A stretch of 64,000 bases of DNA from positions 1-64,000 of the forward strand of contig NZ_SLWK01000015.1 in assembly GCF_004345615.1 (NCBI RefSeq). Direction: 5' to 3'. How positions within the stretch are numbered: the first letter of the stretch is position 1; each line of letters begins with the position of its first letter. The notes beneath the pieces are model-generated. The model ran no database searches and was not told the origin of the DNA. It saw only the letters and a program-made list of their open reading frames with translations. This document shows positions 36,401 to 45,633 of the stretch, piece by piece. The DNA is from Natronoflexus pectinivorans. GTDB lineage: Bacteria > Bacteroidota > Bacteroidia > Bacteroidales > Marinilabiliaceae. Made by a program: the position numbers and the translations under genes.

Positions 36401-38003
36401 CCGTCGTCAGGATTCACTTGATTTTATTGTGCCGATGGCACAATACGATATTCACAGCAGGAGAATTCATGCGCAAGAAGTTCGAAGTATTAATGTAGCA
36501 GATACAGAAATGATACTTCATGACGGATTTGTAACCATAAACAGAAATGCTGTCATTGATCCTCTTGAGTCGGTGAATATTGTTCTGAATGACTCAATAC
36601 ATCGGTTTTATGATGCAATTGTCACCATTGAAGGGAAATTTAACTACCATGCTACAGGAAAGTATGATTTCGTAAATGGAAATAAGGAGATTAAAACAGT
36701 TAATTTCAGCCAGATTGGCGTTAACCGCAATAGAACAACAACAGCCGAAGCGGAAATTCAGGAAAGAGAATTATTCACGTTTAACCGTCATTTTGCCTTT
36801 AAAGGCAAAACGACTTTGACTGCAGGAAATCCTTTGTTAAGATTTGATGGAGGAGCTCAAATGCTGCATGAATGTTCAACACGTGGTCCGCAGAATTATG
36901 TGAGGTTTGATTCTGAGATAAATCCCGATAGTGTTTACATCCCAATACCGGAAAATGTCAGAAACTATGAATTTGAGAATATTTATAACAACTTCTTCCT
37001 GAACAGGGACTCAAATATAGTTTATGCAGCATTTCTAGAGGAGCGAAAATTTCACAGTGACGCACCTATTCTTTCGGCCAACGGATATCTCTATTTTGAC
37101 CCGGCACACAACAGCTTTACCATTGCACAGAGCCAGTTGATACAAAACCCTGACACAACAGGCAACATCATGAGGTTTCATAACGATGGCTGTTTGGTAA
37201 CGGGACGAGGAAACATCAATATGGGACTTGATTTAGGGAGGGTAAGAACCTTTACCTCGGGAGATATTTCTCACACCCGAAGTGATAGTCTCGCCACACT
37301 GAACACCTTGTTTGGCCTTGATTTTATGCTGGACAAAGAGTCCATTGAGCTGATGACTTCAGAGTTTAACAATACAGCCGGCAACGATCCAAATCCTGCA
37401 AGTTCGATTTCAATTAACCGACTTGCAGAGTGGATGGGATCTGAAACAGCTGTAAAAGTAAGCGAAGAGATATCAAAAAAAGAGGAACTTGAATCATTAC
37501 CGGAAGAACACCAGCACTTGTTGGTGATGGACAGCCTTCAATGGCGGTGGGATCCTCCTTCAAGAAGCTACATTGCCGACTCTGAAGTGCTCCTTAAGTA
37601 TATTAAAAACCAACCGGTTAACAAGAAGGTTCATGTCAAGGCAGTAATAGCATTTAGCCGCGGAGGAAACTCTCTTGATATGCACATTCAGGCTTGTGAT
37701 ACCACATATTTCTTCTTCAGCTATAGAAATAATCAAATGCAGACACGCTCATCCATGGCTGCATACAACACCAACGTTCAAACGCTTGATGCAGATGCAA
37801 GAAGAATTCGTGGACGACTAGGTGATGCGGGGTATTCTTTCATTCTAGCTCCGGAAAGCAGGATGCGAAGGCACTTGAGAACCTTTGAAGAAGATGATGA
37901 AGGAGATGGGAGTTCCGTAGAGAATGATATTAATGTTAACGAACTCATAGACAATGAAACTATTGAAGCAATCCCAGAGGGTAACGGGTTAGAAAATGAC
38001 TAG
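33474..38003 (+). CDS. Large exported protein of unknown function (1509 aa)
   Basis: A signal peptide spans about residues 1-22 (LRILFISFILFQYSYSGAYG). The rest is long and beta-rich with many short aromatic strands. A mainly helical stretch at about 470-520 (RFMRIPENQIRQQIIGLSFH) looks like an embedded winged-helix fold. The C-terminus is an acidic tail (EEDDEGDGSS). No catalytic motif, T9SS tail or TonB-plug signature was found. I recall similar 1500-residue proteins in other Bacteroidota, all annotated as hypothetical. Location is periplasmic or at the outer membrane, by inference. The gene stands alone between prmA and the SUMF1 lipoprotein gene. Confidence 0.85.
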   Translation: MVAVLRILFISFILFQYSYSGAYGNGHFSKQGESEYINQLSEIFSVSADRRAARAFVSEVEEFWVSPETPEHLKELMMLVSDKIHEKRGRPYPDFHSYLTTIMLFVESHHPERSFETWHKGLLELLQNPRYPLRHAIRLFEHTTNMLNDKVVFSTAALNWKAHNPTYHFHFSDSMYIVITRPTTIVCQAREDSIMVYNTTGRVNLMSGIWQGESGRITWEQSGFESNMVYGTFGNYQVDMSRNQFEVEDVEFYNRHYFNHSLKGRVHHRLMNIRNPENTTFPRFESYEQRYQIDNIHNNFNYEGGFSQHGSKFLGSGTAHNPAIITIFRNDKPFIIAKSRYFALRQDQIVSNTTEITIQLDTGYIYHPGLLFKYMDPVKEIHLIRDGNGISRSPFFNTYHNISMDTELIKWQMNRDFMELRMVVGAAENHAFFESISYFREEFFHQLQGMDAIHPLQGLLNCYRHNKEQPFTARDYARFMRIPENQIRQQIIGLSFHGFIGYNVDTDTIEIRDRLKDYLQFRAGFKDYDVIRFRSTTPGSTPNARFDLLNYDLEMNGVSVVTISDRQNVVFFPENERLVMKKDRNFSFDGSLTAGMIDLFGDGFTFNYQNFRIDLHTIDSMAMRIETDGQDYIGRRAQRRINSTIAQLSGFLEIDRPDNKSGKEIYPEYPRLTSNTNSFVYYDRPFIQNGAYDRERFYFELNPFEISSINRLTRRNVEFTGVFSSTVFPDIEEKLVVRPDYSLGFRRSTTDEGYPIYDNRAKYNNIIDLSNQGLLGNGTISYITTTASSEQFTFLPEQTHGLAHQFNIEPRDSGVEFPDVQARFVNIDYLPFEDKLLAEIQDEPFTLFSQETNLEGTLNITPNGLSGNGILHMPNANLVAKHMDFTHHVVVADSSDFNLVSDDEEFDVSFKTSNLLSTINFKERQGTFTSRDVGSKVEFTENRFIAYISEFSWEIDRNEILLGARGSAGNRFVSTHRRQDSLDFIVPMAQYDIHSRRIHAQEVRSINVADTEMILHDGFVTINRNAVIDPLESVNIVLNDSIHRFYDAIVTIEGKFNYHATGKYDFVNGNKEIKTVNFSQIGVNRNRTTTAEAEIQERELFTFNRHFAFKGKTTLTAGNPLLRFDGGAQMLHECSTRGPQNYVRFDSEINPDSVYIPIPENVRNYEFENIYNNFFLNRDSNIVYAAFLEERKFHSDAPILSANGYLYFDPAHNSFTIAQSQLIQNPDTTGNIMRFHNDGCLVTGRGNINMGLDLGRVRTFTSGDISHTRSDSLATLNTLFGLDFMLDKESIELMTSEFNNTAGNDPNPASSISINRLAEWMGSETAVKVSEEISKKEELESLPEEHQHLLVMDSLQWRWDPPSRSYIADSEVLLKYIKNQPVNKKVHVKAVIAFSRGGNSLDMHIQACDTTYFFFSYRNNQMQTRSSMAAYNTNVQTLDADARRIRGRLGDAGYSFILAPESRMRRHLRTFEEDDEGDGSSVENDINVNELIDNETIEAIPEGNGLEND

Positions 38004-38064
38004 CCATACATATATCAATAACAGTAAAAATCATTAATTTAAAAAAACACTAAAGCCTGTAATT

Positions 38065-38098
38065 TTTGAATAACAAAGATTATAAAAGCGTATATTTA
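38065..38098 (+). promoter_or_regulatory. Candidate promoter of the SUMF1-T9SS-C10 operon
   Basis: TTTG (38065-38068), a 22-bp spacer and TATATTTA (38091-38098) approximate the phylum consensus with one mismatch in the -7 box. It lies about 80 nt before the lipoprotein gene. Confidence 0.4.
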
Positions 38099-38175
38099 GG
38101 ATAGTGATTCAAATTCATTAAACACACATTAAATAAATTAACCTAAGCGCCTATTCATTAATAATACGAAGTTAA

Positions 38176-39396
38176 ATGAAACCAAAAGCATTTTACTTTT
38201 TGATATGGTTAATTACTGTATCATTAAGTTACTATTCCTGTAGCAAGTCGGAAAAAGAGATGATTCCTGACGAAAAAGAAGACTCCAAAGATAAAGACAA
38301 GGATGGGGATGATACTGGAGACCCGGATCACACCTCATCAATAGTTGTAAACATCTATGGAAGTGATAATATTGATGCTTCAGAAATTCAAATGACATAT
38401 AAAAAAGACGCATGTCTTATTATAATTAAATCAGACGTACCATATACCATAACCAATAATAGTGAATGGCTATCACTGGCTGACTATTCAGGTGAGGCTG
38501 GGGCAAAAGGCATTGTTGTTGGAGTATCAAAAAATGAATCTATTCCCAGGAACTCTCAAATCTCCATTCAGGCAGGAAGTAATCAACACACCATTCATGT
38601 AAACCAACAAGGAGCTCCGGTTATTAGATTTTCAGCAGGAGACATCGAGTTTAGAATGGTTCTTGTGGAAGGAGGCAGTTTTATGATGGGGGATTCTGAT
38701 ATTCCTGAAAGCCGGTGGGCTCATAGTGTATCTGTGAACAGTTTTTACATGTGCGAAACAGAAGTCACCAATGGGCTGTGGAGCCAAATTATGGGTTCTC
38801 TGCCCTATGATGACCTTGAAGGATATGATGATCATAATGAATATAACAGACCAAATCATCCGGTCAGTGCTGTATCCTGGAACGAGATTAATGACCACTT
38901 CTTGCCTGCCATTAGTGACCTCACGGGATTTGAAATGCGCCTACCAACCGAAGCTGAATGGGAGTTTGCGGCCATGGGGGGCAATTTAAGCAAAGGCTAT
39001 GCCTATGCTGGCAGCAATACGTTAAATGATGTAGCCTGGAACACTTACAACAGCGCAAACAGCAAGCAACCAGTAGCTCAGCTTTTACCCAACGAGTTGG
39101 GATTGTATGATATGAGTGGAAATGTAAGTGAGTGGTGCAGCGACTGGTATAAATCTGGGTATAACAGCAGTGATAATAACAATCCTACTGGTCCCGAAAC
39201 CGGTACCGAAAAGGTAATCCGAGGCGGTGACTACTCTGATATGGTTATGTTTGGCCATGGTGCTTTTTATGTTAAAGCAAGGTGGTATGCAACTCCCGGG
39301 TGCTTCAGTAAATGCTGGGGCGATACCGGACATCCTGATGAACCCATCTGTTTCAGATGTCACCGTGTAGGATTTAGATTCGTAATGTCTTTCTGA
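38176..39396 (+). CDS. BACON-SUMF1 lipoprotein
   Basis: This 406-residue exported lipoprotein has signal peptide residues 1-21 and a lipobox-like SYYSC (Cys22), then an acidic D/K/E-rich linker (25-50). A BACON beta-sandwich covers about 57-150 (NSEWLSLADYSGEAG, HTIHVNQQG). A formylglycine-generating-enzyme/SUMF1 domain follows at about 155-406 (MVLVEGGSFMMGDSD, ETEVTNGLW, RLPTEAEWEFA, GNVSEWCSDWY, VGFRFVMSF). BACON modules often bind mucin or glycan. The SUMF1 domain is probably structural or GldJ/GldK-like rather than a sulfatase activator; a cluster of four cysteines (376, 380, 392, 395) is unusual. The next gene begins 14 nt later. Confidence 0.85.
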   Translation: MKPKAFYFLIWLITVSLSYYSCSKSEKEMIPDEKEDSKDKDKDGDDTGDPDHTSSIVVNIYGSDNIDASEIQMTYKKDACLIIIKSDVPYTITNNSEWLSLADYSGEAGAKGIVVGVSKNESIPRNSQISIQAGSNQHTIHVNQQGAPVIRFSAGDIEFRMVLVEGGSFMMGDSDIPESRWAHSVSVNSFYMCETEVTNGLWSQIMGSLPYDDLEGYDDHNEYNRPNHPVSAVSWNEINDHFLPAISDLTGFEMRLPTEAEWEFAAMGGNLSKGYAYAGSNTLNDVAWNTYNSANSKQPVAQLLPNELGLYDMSGNVSEWCSDWYKSGYNSSDNNNPTGPETGTEKVIRGGDYSDMVMFGHGAFYVKARWYATPGCFSKCWGDTGHPDEPICFRCHRVGFRFVMSF

Positions 39397-39410
39397 TAAA
39401 AAACATCAAC

Positions 39411-40016
39411 ATGACCAGACTCGTTTTTATTTCATTGATTCTATTGATGGCATGGTCATCAATGTTAGGCCAAACAGTTGTTCGACTTGCTAAACCACAA
39501 CAAGCCACGGAGCCTATAGAGGCATATACTCTCTTTGACGAATCCTTGCCGGCAGATATACCAAATGCCATAGGAACAATGGGCTACTATATTAATGGGG
39601 GTAGTTTCCCATACTCCTACCAATGGCTGGAAAATGAAACAGTAATAGCGGAGGGAGAGCTTGCCTTAATCGTTCCTTCAATTAATCATTCTTATTACTT
39701 AAGAATTCGAGACAGTAACAGCTGTGAAGTACTCATTCCCATCAGCATCTCTCCTTCAATGCCGGGAGAAAAAAGCAGCATGGCTCATTCTGAAACTTAT
39801 AATTGGAAGTTGACCAGAAATTATCTTTATCTAAATGGCAATCTGTCAACAGAACAATCTGTTAACATCAGGTTATACGATATCAATGGACGGTTAATTC
39901 ATCATCAATTGATACATGCAGAAACCACCATCCCGGTAAATCTCTCCCCTGGAGTATATCTTATATACTCAAAACTGGGAGATGTAAATAGGGTAGAAAA
40001 GGCTATTGTAGAATAG
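39411..40016 (+). CDS. Small secreted protein with T9SS type A sorting domain
   Basis: The 201 residues have a signal peptide (about 1-20, ending MLGQ). A single SprB-like/Ig-like repeat follows (YYINGGSFPYSYQWLEN, YLRIRDSNSCEV). A C-terminal type A sorting tail of the type IX system closes the protein (IRLYDINGRLI, LSPGVYLIYSKLGDVN). It would cross the outer membrane by T9SS and be anchored or released. It sits between the BACON-SUMF1 lipoprotein gene and the C10-LRR protease gene, which suggests a joint surface role, possibly as a small partner of the protease. Function is otherwise unknown. Confidence 0.83.
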   Translation: MTRLVFISLILLMAWSSMLGQTVVRLAKPQQATEPIEAYTLFDESLPADIPNAIGTMGYYINGGSFPYSYQWLENETVIAEGELALIVPSINHSYYLRIRDSNSCEVLIPISISPSMPGEKSSMAHSETYNWKLTRNYLYLNGNLSTEQSVNIRLYDINGRLIHHQLIHAETTIPVNLSPGVYLIYSKLGDVNRVEKAIVE

Positions 40017-40085
40017 AAATTAAAATGCAACAATAGATCATTTTCTAAACCTCACAATTAAGACCAAAAGCAAAAAGACCTAAAC

Positions 40086-43000
40086 ATGAAATCATTTGAA
40101 ATAAAACAATTATTAGTTTGCCTTCTTACAGGCCTCTTGTGTGTTTCTCACTCCAACGCAGAAATAACTGAAATACAGAAAGCAAGAAAAGAAGCTGCGG
40201 CTTTTTTTTCAGGTCATTTAAAGTCAACACACCAAGAAAACCTTCAACTTGTATACAACTCCCCCACAGGTGTTACCACCCCTGTTTATGCATTCCAACG
40301 AGCTTCCAAAGGACATGCTGTAGTGGTAAAATCAGGAGATGAGTTCGTGATAGTCGGATATTCAGAATCGGGAAATCTAGATTCAGAGAACTTACCTGAT
40401 GGCTTTATAGCGCTGCTCCATCTTTTTGAAAATATGGATGAACCCATTGCAAAACCTGACTATTCATTAAAAGGCGGAACTACTGGCGTAGCTCCCTTAC
40501 TCGCTTCACGCGGAGTTAACCTAAACCAAACCTACCATACCGATGCCGGTGGGTGTCCGTCTGGATGTGCCGCCACAGCCATGACTCAAATCATAGCTTA
40601 TCATCGTCACCCTCAACAGGGAACTGGTTCTCATTGTTACCAACACCCAACCCAAGGCGAAAAATGTGCCGACTTTACTGAGTTTCCTTTTGATTGGGAC
40701 AATATAAACCTGACCAATCTTCAACATTACGTTGGTATTGGCATGGAGATGAACTTTTGTGGCAGTGCCTTTGGCAGTTTTCCCATGCGAACCGATTTTT
40801 ATAATGTTCCCGAGGATTATTTTGGATTTTATGTTCATACCCAAGGGCTAGGAAGGGAGTATTTACTTAATGAACTTAACCATGGTCGTCCATTTTACGC
40901 CACAATAATGGGGGAATGGGCTAACCATGCTGTGGTAGTTGACGGATACGACAGTAATGGCTTTTTGCATATCCATTTTGGATGGGGTGGTTTGGGAAAT
41001 GGATTTTATCAAATAAATGGTGTCCACAAAATTGAGGCAGGAGGAAATAGGTACAATTCAGGATTTCTTGTCAATGCTTTTGTATCCCCTACCCCCTATA
41101 CCACCAACAAACAAGATTCATTGGCTCTAATAGCTCTGCACAACAGCCTAAACGGTCAAACAGGATGGGACATAACCACACCTGTGGTTAAATGGCCCGG
41201 GGTGTTTGTTATCAACGAGAGAGTTGTTCAAATACAACTGGGAAGCTTTTCATCAAATATTTCAGGGTCCATTCCGCCAGAGATTGGTGAACTTACCAAG
41301 CTGAAAAGATTTATTCTCAACGCTGACATTGAAGAAATACCCGTAGAGTTTGGAAACTTAACGAACCTAGTTTTTCTTCGTCTCAATGGAAACATCAACG
41401 GCATTATTCCCAATTCTATAACCAATTTAAGCAACCTTGAGTATATCGCAATCCATAAGGGAGTTGGCGATCTATCCTGGCACATTCCCAATGATATACA
41501 CAAGATGAAAAACCTCCAAGAAGTTAACCTGACAAATATCGTCGAAGGAGAGCTGCCACAATCATTGGGTCAATTAAGGCAATTAAAATCACTCAATTTA
41601 CACAATGGAAAGATTACAGGCTCCTTGCCTTCTTCCATTGGAGAGTTAGAAAATTTAGAGATTCTAAACTTAGATGGTCATCAAATTACCGGAACAATTC
41701 CATCATCAATAGAAGAACTTTCCAATCTCAGAGAATTAAACTTGTCTAACAATCAACTCACAGGTTCAATTCCTGTTGGTTTAGGTCAGTTGTCAAAACT
41801 TAGAACCATCAGATTAGCAAACAACCAATTATCAGGCTCTTTACCTGAGCAGTTGAACTGGCCTGAACTTATTAGCCTACAATTGTCAGAAAACCATATT
41901 GAAGGAAATATACCATCTTCTATAAGCAGTGCAAAAAAACTTCAGGGACTATTTCTAAATTCCAATCAATTTACAGAACTCCCCAAAGAGATAGGAGCAC
42001 TCAATGCCATTACTCAAATAGATCTGAGCAAAAACAAATTAACAACTATTCCTGAAACAATCTTAAACATACCGGGTATAACTCGTTTTATCGCAGCTAA
42101 TAATCAAATTAGTACTATTCCTTACAATTTTGGCGCATGGCCCGGTTTAACCGAACTGGATTTGTCACACAATCAACTCACGATTTTTCCCGATGAGATC
42201 TGTTTTTTACCCAATCTGAACACCATAAACCTGAGTTATAATCAGATTAAACAATTACCGCCGGCCATTGCCATGTTTGCTCCTAAAGGGTTGTTGAGAT
42301 TGGAGCACAATGAATTATCGGGTCAACTGCCAAAATCATTTTTAAATGCACCCGCTAGCTATATTGTTATAAGTCAAAACAGGTTCACATTTGAAGATCT
42401 TCCGGCTCCTGAAAAATTAAGGCACGGAATTGGCGACCAGAAAACAGCCTTGCTTTCAACCAACCAAGTTAAAGCCGTATACGGTGATACAATTTTTATC
42501 GACATCAGGGATTTGGGCAATTTTCATCATCCCGATAACCAATACTACTGGTTCACATACCCCGATCAAATCAGATCAAGATTCTTGAGCGAAATGGGCA
42601 ACCCTGAGTCCGACCCAATATTAAAGCTCATTGTAAATGAAGAAACCCTATCGAAACAGTTTTACTGTAAAATTCTCAACGACAACGTACCTGTTCACGA
42701 TGTGACACACATGGGAACCGTTAATACCATACCAGCTCTTCGGTTGGTCAATACCGATACCATCAGCATAGTTCTCTATACCGAACAGGAATTGGTTGAG
42801 AAGGCATACCCCGAGAGCTATGTTACCGAGTCAACAAGTCTGCACAACTACGTTGTTTACGATAATCATGTAACTCTGGTCGCTCCTATGGGTATGCGTG
42901 GAAATGTTTCATGGGAAGGATCATTGGATGGATATACCTGGCATAAGGTGACTAATGACATGGAGCAACAAAATGTTAAAATCAACGTGGTTGATTTTAA

Positions 43001-45542
43001 TGAGAAAGAACTGATTCTTTCAGCACAATCTCCGGCATGGTTTCGCAGTGTCATCACCGAAAAGAGTTGCGACCCGATCTACTCTGATTCCATCAGAATA
43101 AAACCACTTGGCGAAATTCTTTTTGACGACATGGTGAATGTTGCCGAAGAGTCATTTACAGTAAGCGTTGACAGCATTTCAGTCACCCTGCCGATAGGAT
43201 TAACTTCTGAGGATTTTAGACTTACCATTACCAAGTTAGAGAATCCTCCACCTGCAGATGAAATTTATCGCCTCAGTTCAGTATATGATGTCACCGTGAG
43301 TTTTGGAACAGTGTTTGATATTCCGCTGGAAATCAAGCTAAAAAACATCGATTTGTCAGAAATTGATGCCATGGACATACCCAACTTTCGTCCCGTATTC
43401 TACGATGACCAAACACAACGATGGGTTGAATACCGGGAAGGAGGAATCAGCTTGGAAGACGATGCAATTGTATTCTACACACCACACCTGACCAAGCTTG
43501 GCTGGTATGAAGTGCAACATGGATCCTACACCCATAGATTCACAAAAAACAGGGCTGAAGTAATCTATAAATGGGGAACAGGAACAGGCGAAGACAATAG
43601 TTATTTAGGGTATGAATATTATCTCAGAAATTATGATCCAAAACCATGGCACAACACAAATACTGACCCGGATAATGGCGGTACACCTTACATGATTCAG
43701 GACGTTGCAGAATATCTGAACCAAGTAATTGATGCTTTTGATGAGAAAGGCTTAAATCTGACTAGATCAAGATTTCTGGTTTATGTTTCAAACACCGGTG
43801 GCGGTGCATACGGACACATATCAGCCGCCGGATACGCAAGGGGGTACTTTGTTCTTAACTCACAACTGTTAATAGAAACAGACGATTTGCGAAGAACCAT
43901 TGCCCACGAGTACATGCATTACATGCAGCAGTTTTATATGTTTGTAATGACTGCCAACACATTTTGGGCCGAAGCCAATGCTCCATTGGCCGGCCGTTTG
44001 GTGTGGAATGAGGCTGAGATGAGTAGTGCTGAACCGGAAGTGAATCTGCTACAATCTTACCGCCCGGTGGAAGGTGACAAAAGTATTTTTGATTTGCTAG
44101 GCGAGTCATGGGATGCGGCAACCTTTTTACCAGTATTGGAAAAATTTACCGCCAACACGGCCGATGCCAATCTATCCAGCACATTCCTGCACTACATGCA
44201 TCAATTACGTGATGGGACAAAACTTGATCCGGTTAAAATGATGACCGATTTGCATACTTTAGGAGGCAGGGCATCCATCACCTGGCGGAATTACCTGAAC
44301 GACCAGATTGTAGCTCAAATGCAATCGACAATTGGACAGGAATACGATGACTATGTACGATATATGCTTGAAGGCAGCAATCCAAAGTTAACCATCCTAA
44401 ATAAATCCAAAGGCAATCCACTAAGCCATGTCATCAACAATGCCAAAGAGGGCGATATGGGAACTTTTGCCCGCAACATGGTCTATGATTTTCAAAACGA
44501 TGAAAACGATCCGCAAGTCGATGACATTTCGTTTGCCGTACCTTATCTGGCATCGAAAATGGTGATGATGAATAACAACAGTAAAAAACGTGCGGTGGTG
44601 GTCAACTATACCAGAAAACACGATCTAAACCCCGATGGTTTTGTCTATTATGGAAGATATGATTTTGAGAGCGAACAAATGATTTTAAAAGAAATTTCAG
44701 ATTCCACAAAGTATTCCATGCTGCTAGAGCCAAATTCAGGGTTATCGGCAGATCGTTACCAAAACATAGGTTTTCTGCTTTTTGTTAATCGTAGATGTCC
44801 GAGTGTTATTGGAATAATGAATAATTTCAACACCTCTTTTGAATTGGAAGCCATGCCGGTAATAAATATTTATAATCTTGCCGATGCGCGCATATCTGAC
44901 AGATCAATACACCTATACAGCGATGGACAAAGCCGATCATTTATAATCGATGGTAACATAAATATCCCCAACACCCCAAAAATAAAGCATACTACAACCA
45001 ATTACGATTCCAGAAAGGAGATGAAGAGTGATTCTGCCTATGTGGTTTATGCATCTTTTATCGAGAGGATTGAAGTAGACAACGGGGCAAACAACCCAGC
45101 ATCCATAACCACATGGAACAAGGAACAGGAAATTACATATAATTTTGTTAAAGGAACTATTGAAATTGAACAATCCATCATTACCACATACAGATGGGGA
45201 GGATACTATTTGCCTCAACCCAATAGTGATATATATGTACCTCCATATGATCATTCGATTGTAAATGAGGTTAAGCGACTTAAAGTTAAAAATGTAAACT
45301 CGTTTACTGAAGGACAATATCCGGGGTACTATGGAAATGTTTTGGAATTCAAAACCAGCAATACAACTGAAACTTTAGAAGCTTTAAACAATGTATATCA
45401 CTCCTTTACAAAAACAGACTATAATTCTGATGGAGATGTGTTGTCCACGTCAAGCGCCCATTATGTAAGCACTGACTATTCAGCTTCTGATATCACCGTG
45501 GAGATTAAACTGCACGATGAGAAAACATTTGTAAACGAATAA
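40086..45542 (+). CDS. Giant C10 cysteine protease-LRR-metalloprotease-like protein (1818 aa)
   Basis: Order of parts: signal peptide (about 1-25); Spi-type propeptide (about 30-125, with AFQRASKGHAVVVKSGDEF); C10 streptopain-like domain (about 135-335) with catalytic Cys161 in PSGCAATAM, His281 in WANHAVVVDGYD and the FGWGG motif; about 16 plant-type leucine-rich repeats (350-775; LTGSIP, LSGSLPEQL); beta-rich domains (780-1130); and a helical region with HEYMH at 1274-1278 and Glu1296 in FWAEANA, spaced like a gluzincin zinc protease. The last 350 residues are unassigned and have no recognisable T9SS tail. Export by signal peptide is clear, and a surface role in degrading or binding protein is inferred. 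A strong terminator follows at 45812-45843. Confidence 0.85.
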   Translation: MKSFEIKQLLVCLLTGLLCVSHSNAEITEIQKARKEAAAFFSGHLKSTHQENLQLVYNSPTGVTTPVYAFQRASKGHAVVVKSGDEFVIVGYSESGNLDSENLPDGFIALLHLFENMDEPIAKPDYSLKGGTTGVAPLLASRGVNLNQTYHTDAGGCPSGCAATAMTQIIAYHRHPQQGTGSHCYQHPTQGEKCADFTEFPFDWDNINLTNLQHYVGIGMEMNFCGSAFGSFPMRTDFYNVPEDYFGFYVHTQGLGREYLLNELNHGRPFYATIMGEWANHAVVVDGYDSNGFLHIHFGWGGLGNGFYQINGVHKIEAGGNRYNSGFLVNAFVSPTPYTTNKQDSLALIALHNSLNGQTGWDITTPVVKWPGVFVINERVVQIQLGSFSSNISGSIPPEIGELTKLKRFILNADIEEIPVEFGNLTNLVFLRLNGNINGIIPNSITNLSNLEYIAIHKGVGDLSWHIPNDIHKMKNLQEVNLTNIVEGELPQSLGQLRQLKSLNLHNGKITGSLPSSIGELENLEILNLDGHQITGTIPSSIEELSNLRELNLSNNQLTGSIPVGLGQLSKLRTIRLANNQLSGSLPEQLNWPELISLQLSENHIEGNIPSSISSAKKLQGLFLNSNQFTELPKEIGALNAITQIDLSKNKLTTIPETILNIPGITRFIAANNQISTIPYNFGAWPGLTELDLSHNQLTIFPDEICFLPNLNTINLSYNQIKQLPPAIAMFAPKGLLRLEHNELSGQLPKSFLNAPASYIVISQNRFTFEDLPAPEKLRHGIGDQKTALLSTNQVKAVYGDTIFIDIRDLGNFHHPDNQYYWFTYPDQIRSRFLSEMGNPESDPILKLIVNEETLSKQFYCKILNDNVPVHDVTHMGTVNTIPALRLVNTDTISIVLYTEQELVEKAYPESYVTESTSLHNYVVYDNHVTLVAPMGMRGNVSWEGSLDGYTWHKVTNDMEQQNVKINVVDFNEKELILSAQSPAWFRSVITEKSCDPIYSDSIRIKPLGEILFDDMVNVAEESFTVSVDSISVTLPIGLTSEDFRLTITKLENPPPADEIYRLSSVYDVTVSFGTVFDIPLEIKLKNIDLSEIDAMDIPNFRPVFYDDQTQRWVEYREGGISLEDDAIVFYTPHLTKLGWYEVQHGSYTHRFTKNRAEVIYKWGTGTGEDNSYLGYEYYLRNYDPKPWHNTNTDPDNGGTPYMIQDVAEYLNQVIDAFDEKGLNLTRSRFLVYVSNTGGGAYGHISAAGYARGYFVLNSQLLIETDDLRRTIAHEYMHYMQQFYMFVMTANTFWAEANAPLAGRLVWNEAEMSSAEPEVNLLQSYRPVEGDKSIFDLLGESWDAATFLPVLEKFTANTADANLSSTFLHYMHQLRDGTKLDPVKMMTDLHTLGGRASITWRNYLNDQIVAQMQSTIGQEYDDYVRYMLEGSNPKLTILNKSKGNPLSHVINNAKEGDMGTFARNMVYDFQNDENDPQVDDISFAVPYLASKMVMMNNNSKKRAVVVNYTRKHDLNPDGFVYYGRYDFESEQMILKEISDSTKYSMLLEPNSGLSADRYQNIGFLLFVNRRCPSVIGIMNNFNTSFELEAMPVINIYNLADARISDRSIHLYSDGQSRSFIIDGNINIPNTPKIKHTTTNYDSRKEMKSDSAYVVYASFIERIEVDNGANNPASITTWNKEQEITYNFVKGTIEIEQSIITTYRWGGYYLPQPNSDIYVPPYDHSIVNEVKRLKVKNVNSFTEGQYPGYYGNVLEFKTSNTTETLEALNNVYHSFTKTDYNSDGDVLSTSSAHYVSTDYSASDITVEIKLHDEKTFVNE

Positions 45543-45633
45543 ATTGTGTGGATGAAAGCGGCCATAAAAATGGTCAGTTCGACGAAGTCATAGATTTTAT
45601 AATACAGGGGATGTACTGAGTCTGACCGAATTA

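Noticed and set aside
40086-45542. T9SS sorting tail on the giant protease
   Set aside because: The last 100 residues end in ITVEIKLHDEKTFVNE and show neither the type A DxxGR/GxYxl pattern nor a type B signature, so none was called.
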